DNA of 9,017 nucleotides from JBEIJQ01 sp040380145 (GTDB lineage Bacteria > Bacteroidota > Bacteroidia > Chitinophagales > Saprospiraceae), in contig JBEIJQ010000128.1 of NCBI GenBank assembly GCA_040380145.1, forward strand, positions 1 through 9,017. The letters run 5' to 3'. A model generated the notes under the pieces. The model did not search any database, had not been told where the DNA came from, and saw only the letters and a program-made list of their open reading frames with translations. The position numbers and the translations under genes were made by a program. Positions 6,384 through 9,017 of the stretch are shown piece after piece. Every line of letters starts with the position of its first letter. Positions within the stretch are counted from its first letter, which is position 1.

Positions 6384-8306
6384 ATGATCCGACCTCTCGT
6401 TGTCCTCCTCGGAGCGCTTTTCGCCCCGTTCGCCTTGCTCGCCCAGGGCCACCTCGAAATAGAGCCGCTGGACGGCAACTTCGCGCTCCGGACCGCCGCC
6501 GCCCAACGCGGGGGCAACCGGGCGCCCGATTGTCCGCCCCAAACGCTCTCGGTGCCGTTTTTCGACGATTTCGCCTACCCGGGCCCCTACCCCGATTGCG
6601 ACAAGTGGGCCGACCAATTGGTGTTCGTCAACGGGACCTATGGGCTCAACAGCCCCTCCATCGGGGTCGCCACCTTCGACGGGATCGACGACCGCGGATT
6701 TCCCTACAACCCGGGTGTCAACGCATCGGTGCCCTGCGACACGCTCACCTCCCAGCCCATCGACCTTTCGGGGCTCGGCGTGGCCTTTCTGTACTTCGAA
6801 CGCCAGACCAAGGGCAACGGCAATGCGCCCGAAGCCAACGACAGCCTGTTGCTCGAATTCCGCAACGCCGCCGGCAACTGGGTGCGCATCGCGGCCTACA
6901 CGCTCAACAACACCCCCGCCGACGGTTCGTTTTTCGGTACGCCCGTAACCATCAACGACCAGCAGTTCCTGCACGGCGGCTTCCGGTTCCGGTTCCGCAA
7001 TTACGCCACCGCAGCGGGCAACAACGACCATTGGAACATCGACTATGTGCTGCTCAACGACGGCCCCATTGTGTTCAATCCCGTGACCAACCTGCCGATC
7101 TTCCAGGACGTGGCCCTTTCGCAGATCCCGGTGCGGCTGTTGGACGGCTTCACCGCCATGCCCATGTCGCACTTCCGCACCGCCGTGGCCGACCTGCTGG
7201 TGCCAGAACTGCCGCTACAGGTGGACAACCGCTTCGATACCGACAAAAAGCTCAACAAACAGCTCATCGTGCGGGAAGTGTATTCCAACACCGAGATCCT
7301 CAACTCCGGTGTTTTCTCGCTGGCGGACGCCGCACCAGGCATCAACGATTACAGCACCACCGTGGGCACCACCTTCGCTGATATTTATGACGAGCCTTTC
7401 CTGACGGGCTACCCCGGCGATTCGGCGATCTTGGAACTGAGCTACGGCTACACCATAGACGCCACTACCGAAACGCCGGATTTCGCCCGCAACAATTCCG
7501 TGTCCCGTCAAACGGTGCTGGACGATTATTTCGCCTACGACGACGGTTCGGCCGAGGGACGCTTCCGGCTCACGGAAATCGGCAGCCAAGTGGCCTTGCG
7601 CTTCACGGCCCTCACCGACGACAGCCTGCGCGGCTGGTACATCCACCTGCCCTATGCCGACCGCGACCCCGCCACCGTCAACACCGTGATCTCGGTCAAG
7701 GTGTGGCTGGATTCGCTCGGAACCGCCACCGAAGCGTTGGAGGACAACATACGCCCCACCGATTTCGATTACGAAACGTACGTGGATTCCCTCAACGGCT
7801 GGTGGACCTACAAATTTTCTTCCCCCATCGCCGTTTCTGCCGGACAGACCTTTTATGTGGGCTGGAAAAACCTCGGCGGACAGGACGAACTGCGCGTCGG
7901 ATGGGATGTTAACGCCGCCGACGGTGCCGCCAAACTCTTCCAAAACGTGCTCGGATTTTGGGAAGCGGTACCCGCCAATCTGACCGGTTCACTGATGCTG
8001 CGTCCCATCCTCGGCGCCGATCCAGTGACGATCAGCCCCGCTCTGCCCGCCCCGGGATCGAACGCCCGCCTGCACCTGTTCCCCAACCCCGCCGCCGAAC
8101 AGTGCCGCCTCGCGCTCGACGCCGCCCACACGGCCCAAGCCGCCACGGTACGACTCACGGATCTCCTCGGACAAACGGTCCGGCACCAAACCTACCGCGA
8201 AACCCTCTCCCTCGACGGCCTCTCCGACGGCTTGTACCTCGTCACCGTGCTCGACGGAAACGGCCGCCCCATCGCCCGCGAAAAACTGGTCGTATGCCGT
8301 CCCTGA
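6384..8306 (+). CDS. Secreted protein with T9SS type A C-terminal sorting domain
   Basis: This 640-residue protein begins with a Sec signal peptide (hydrophobic 4-19, likely cleavage after L-L-A before Gln21, common in Bacteroidota). The C-terminus (about 563-640) is a type IX secretion sorting domain: L-F-P-N-P-A, V-R-L-T-D-L-L-G-Q-T-V, L-D-G-L-S-D-G-L-Y-L-V-T-V and a final E-K-L-V-V. The cargo should cross the outer membrane by T9SS and be attached to the surface or released. Residues about 58-225 look like a beta-sandwich (F-F-D-D-F, Q-P-I-D-L-S-G, W-N-I-D-Y-V-L-L-N-D), similar to MAM/jelly-roll modules seen in such proteins. The section 380-545 starts with D-D-Y-F-A-Y-D-D-G-S-A-E and is probably a second beta-sandwich. 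No catalytic motif is evident, so an adhesive or structural role is a guess. The frame is open upstream to 6168, but the signal peptide fixes the start at 6384. No T9SS machinery gene is in the window. Confidence 0.92.
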   Translation: MIRPLVVLLGALFAPFALLAQGHLEIEPLDGNFALRTAAAQRGGNRAPDCPPQTLSVPFFDDFAYPGPYPDCDKWADQLVFVNGTYGLNSPSIGVATFDGIDDRGFPYNPGVNASVPCDTLTSQPIDLSGLGVAFLYFERQTKGNGNAPEANDSLLLEFRNAAGNWVRIAAYTLNNTPADGSFFGTPVTINDQQFLHGGFRFRFRNYATAAGNNDHWNIDYVLLNDGPIVFNPVTNLPIFQDVALSQIPVRLLDGFTAMPMSHFRTAVADLLVPELPLQVDNRFDTDKKLNKQLIVREVYSNTEILNSGVFSLADAAPGINDYSTTVGTTFADIYDEPFLTGYPGDSAILELSYGYTIDATTETPDFARNNSVSRQTVLDDYFAYDDGSAEGRFRLTEIGSQVALRFTALTDDSLRGWYIHLPYADRDPATVNTVISVKVWLDSLGTATEALEDNIRPTDFDYETYVDSLNGWWTYKFSSPIAVSAGQTFYVGWKNLGGQDELRVGWDVNAADGAAKLFQNVLGFWEAVPANLTGSLMLRPILGADPVTISPALPAPGSNARLHLFPNPAAEQCRLALDAAHTAQAATVRLTDLLGQTVRHQTYRETLSLDGLSDGLYLVTVLDGNGRPIAREKLVVCRP

Positions 8307-8824
8307 ACAACGCCCATATCCAGGAGCTGCGCAACGCCCAAGCGGAATTTCTGCGCACGATCCATGCCCTCTCCAACGAAGAGTTCGTCCGTGAGATCCC
8401 CGGCAAATGGACCGCCGGACAGCACGTCCTGCACCTTTTTTTGACCACCAAACCGGTCAACATCGGCCTCGGCCTGCCCAAGTTTCTGCTCAAACTCCTC
8501 TTCGGGAAATGCAGCCGTCCCGTGCTCGACTACGATGGGGTGCGCTCGGCCTACAGCGCACAACTCACCGGCGGGGCGAAATCCCCCAAAATGTACGTGC
8601 CCAAGGTCGTTGCCCTCGACCAGCGGGAAAAGGTCCTCGGACTCTTCACCGGTGCAACCGACCGGCTCATGGCTCTCGCGGAGCAATACGACGATGCGCA
8701 GCTCGATCTCGTACAGCTCCCCCACCCGCTGCTCGGCAAGATCACCGCCCGCGAAATGCTCTACTTCTGCGCCTTTCACATCCGCGTGCACCAAGCAGCG
8801 GTGGAGCGGGATTTGGGGAGGTAG
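8294..8824 (+). CDS. DinB-like (DinB_2 superfamily) putative metal-dependent protein
   Basis: The 176-residue protein fits the DinB/YfiT-like four-helix-bundle superfamily in length and layout. A W-T-A-G-Q-H-V-L-H-L motif (His44, His47) ends the first helical region and F-H-I-R-V-H-Q (His162, His166) lies in the last helix. In this superfamily three histidines bind a divalent metal; His47, His162 and His166 are the likely set here. Members include thiol-transferases and many proteins of unknown function, and nothing in the sequence decides the substrate. There is no signal peptide, so it is probably cytoplasmic. The ATG lies inside the last codons of the T9SS cargo gene, with a 13-nt overlap in another frame, so translation may be coupled. 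The frame is open far upstream, but only over the conserved coding sequence of that gene. This is not the DNA polymerase IV also named DinB. Confidence 0.85.
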   Translation: MPSLNNAHIQELRNAQAEFLRTIHALSNEEFVREIPGKWTAGQHVLHLFLTTKPVNIGLGLPKFLLKLLFGKCSRPVLDYDGVRSAYSAQLTGGAKSPKMYVPKVVALDQREKVLGLFTGATDRLMALAEQYDDAQLDLVQLPHPLLGKITAREMLYFCAFHIRVHQAAVERDLGR

Positions 8825-8840
8825 GGAAAGGATTCTGCCG

Positions 8841-8898
8841 TTTTTTTGGGGATAAAAATTAAATAAATTATTGATAATTATATTTTATACCCAAAAAA
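8841..8898. repeat. 58-nt imperfect AT-rich palindrome upstream of the right-edge promoter
   Basis: The outer arms TTTTTTGGG (8841-8849) and CCCAAAAAA (8890-8898) are a perfect 9-bp inverted repeat. After one mismatch the pairing resumes with ATAAAA (8851-8856) against TTTTAT (8883-8888). A further inner dyad AATTAT-TG-ATAATT lies at 8865-8878, offset by 2 nt from the outer centre. T-tracts lead and A-tracts follow, the reverse of a terminator reading rightward, so a DNA-level binding site or an mRNA structure is more likely. The region stands out as AT-rich in a GC-rich window. Confidence 0.5.
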
Positions 8899-8911
8899 GA
8901 AAAAGGGCCGA

Positions 8912-8919
8912 TAACTTTG
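8912..8919 (+). promoter_or_regulatory. Promoter -7 box for the gene at the right edge
   Basis: TAACTTTG matches TAnnTTTG. No TTG is present 17-23 bp upstream; instead that zone is the right arm of the 8841-8898 palindrome, so activation or repression there is plausible. Transcription would start near 8925 and give a leader of about 85 nt before the ATG at 9010. Confidence 0.45.
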
Positions 8920-8957
8920 TTTCAAGAAAAGAATTGGAACACCAGACAAGCCCCTAC

Positions 8958-9005
8958 ATGCTCCATACGGGTGCAGATTTTTTCTCGGCGATTTTCAATC
9001 GTTAA
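8958..9005 (+). other. 15-codon upstream reading frame in the leader of the right-edge gene
   Basis: ATG at 8958 opens MLHTGADFFSAIFNR and stops at TAA 9003-9005, five bases before the ATG at 9010. Its last part overlaps a small hairpin CGATT-TTC-AATCG (8989-9001). A short leader peptide is conceivable, but frames of this length are common by chance and no coding signal can be judged. Confidence 0.15.
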
Positions 9006-9009
9006 AATT

Positions 9010-9017
9010 ATGCCCAT
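9010..9017 (+). CDS. Possible start of a gene continuing past the window
   Basis: ATG CCC AT at the right edge follows an AT-rich leader (GTTAAAATT) and lies downstream of a TAACTTTG box, as expected for a Bacteroidota gene start. Only two full codons are visible, so the product is unknown and the start itself is unproven. Confidence 0.3.

Noticed and set aside
4928..6517. 529-codon minus-strand frame across the ligase, PASTA and T9SS genes
   Set aside because: It crosses the ends of three well-supported plus-strand genes and shows no signal peptide or family motif.
1..9017. CRISPR array, tRNA or rRNA gene, insertion sequence or attachment site
   Set aside because: I saw no spaced direct repeats, no tRNA-like cloverleaf, no transposase motif and no terminal inverted repeats with a target duplication.

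Overview
The window looks like a chromosomal segment of a GC-rich member of the Bacteroidota, most likely a relative of the Saprospiria or Chitinophagia. Four things point there: octamers matching the Bacteroidota -7 box TAnnTTTG lie upstream of genes (one paired with a TTG at 19 bp), starts have A-rich leaders instead of Shine-Dalgarno sites, there is a type IX secretion (T9SS) C-terminal sorting domain, and a D-Ala-D-Ala ligase gene sits next to a stand-alone membrane PASTA gene. The placement below phylum level is inference.

Layout. Positions 1-459 (+) hold the 3' end of a gene whose product ends in a Gly/Asp/Ser/Cys low-complexity tail. A lipoprotein gene faces it on the minus strand (609-1436), with a possible bidirectional terminator between them. 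That lipoprotein gene is divergent from a glucosaminidase/LysM lipoprotein gene (1573-2568, +), and the 136-bp gap carries two promoter-like boxes pointing outward. A well-formed promoter (TTG-N19-TATCTTTG) then precedes a run of plus-strand genes: a 906-residue protein made of two D-alanine--D-alanine ligase modules fused head to tail (2636-5356), a membrane-anchored three-PASTA protein (5402-6322), a T9SS-exported protein (6384-8306) and a DinB-like protein (8294-8824, overlapping its neighbour by 13 nt). The last 190 bp are an AT-rich intergenic region with a large imperfect palindrome and a TAACTTTG box, probably leading into a gene that begins at the right edge.

How the genes fit together. 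The glucosaminidase (peptidoglycan cleavage), the double ligase (D-Ala-D-Ala precursor synthesis) and the PASTA protein (a periplasmic domain family that binds peptidoglycan) form a cell-wall cluster. The T9SS cargo and the DinB-like protein have no evident link to it beyond co-orientation.

The most interesting object is the double ligase. Both modules keep an ATP-grasp/Ddl outline, but each has lost different hallmark residues, as if a duplicated enzyme had split its work within one chain. Most long open frames on the opposite strand or in shifted frames are by-products of the high GC content and were not annotated.
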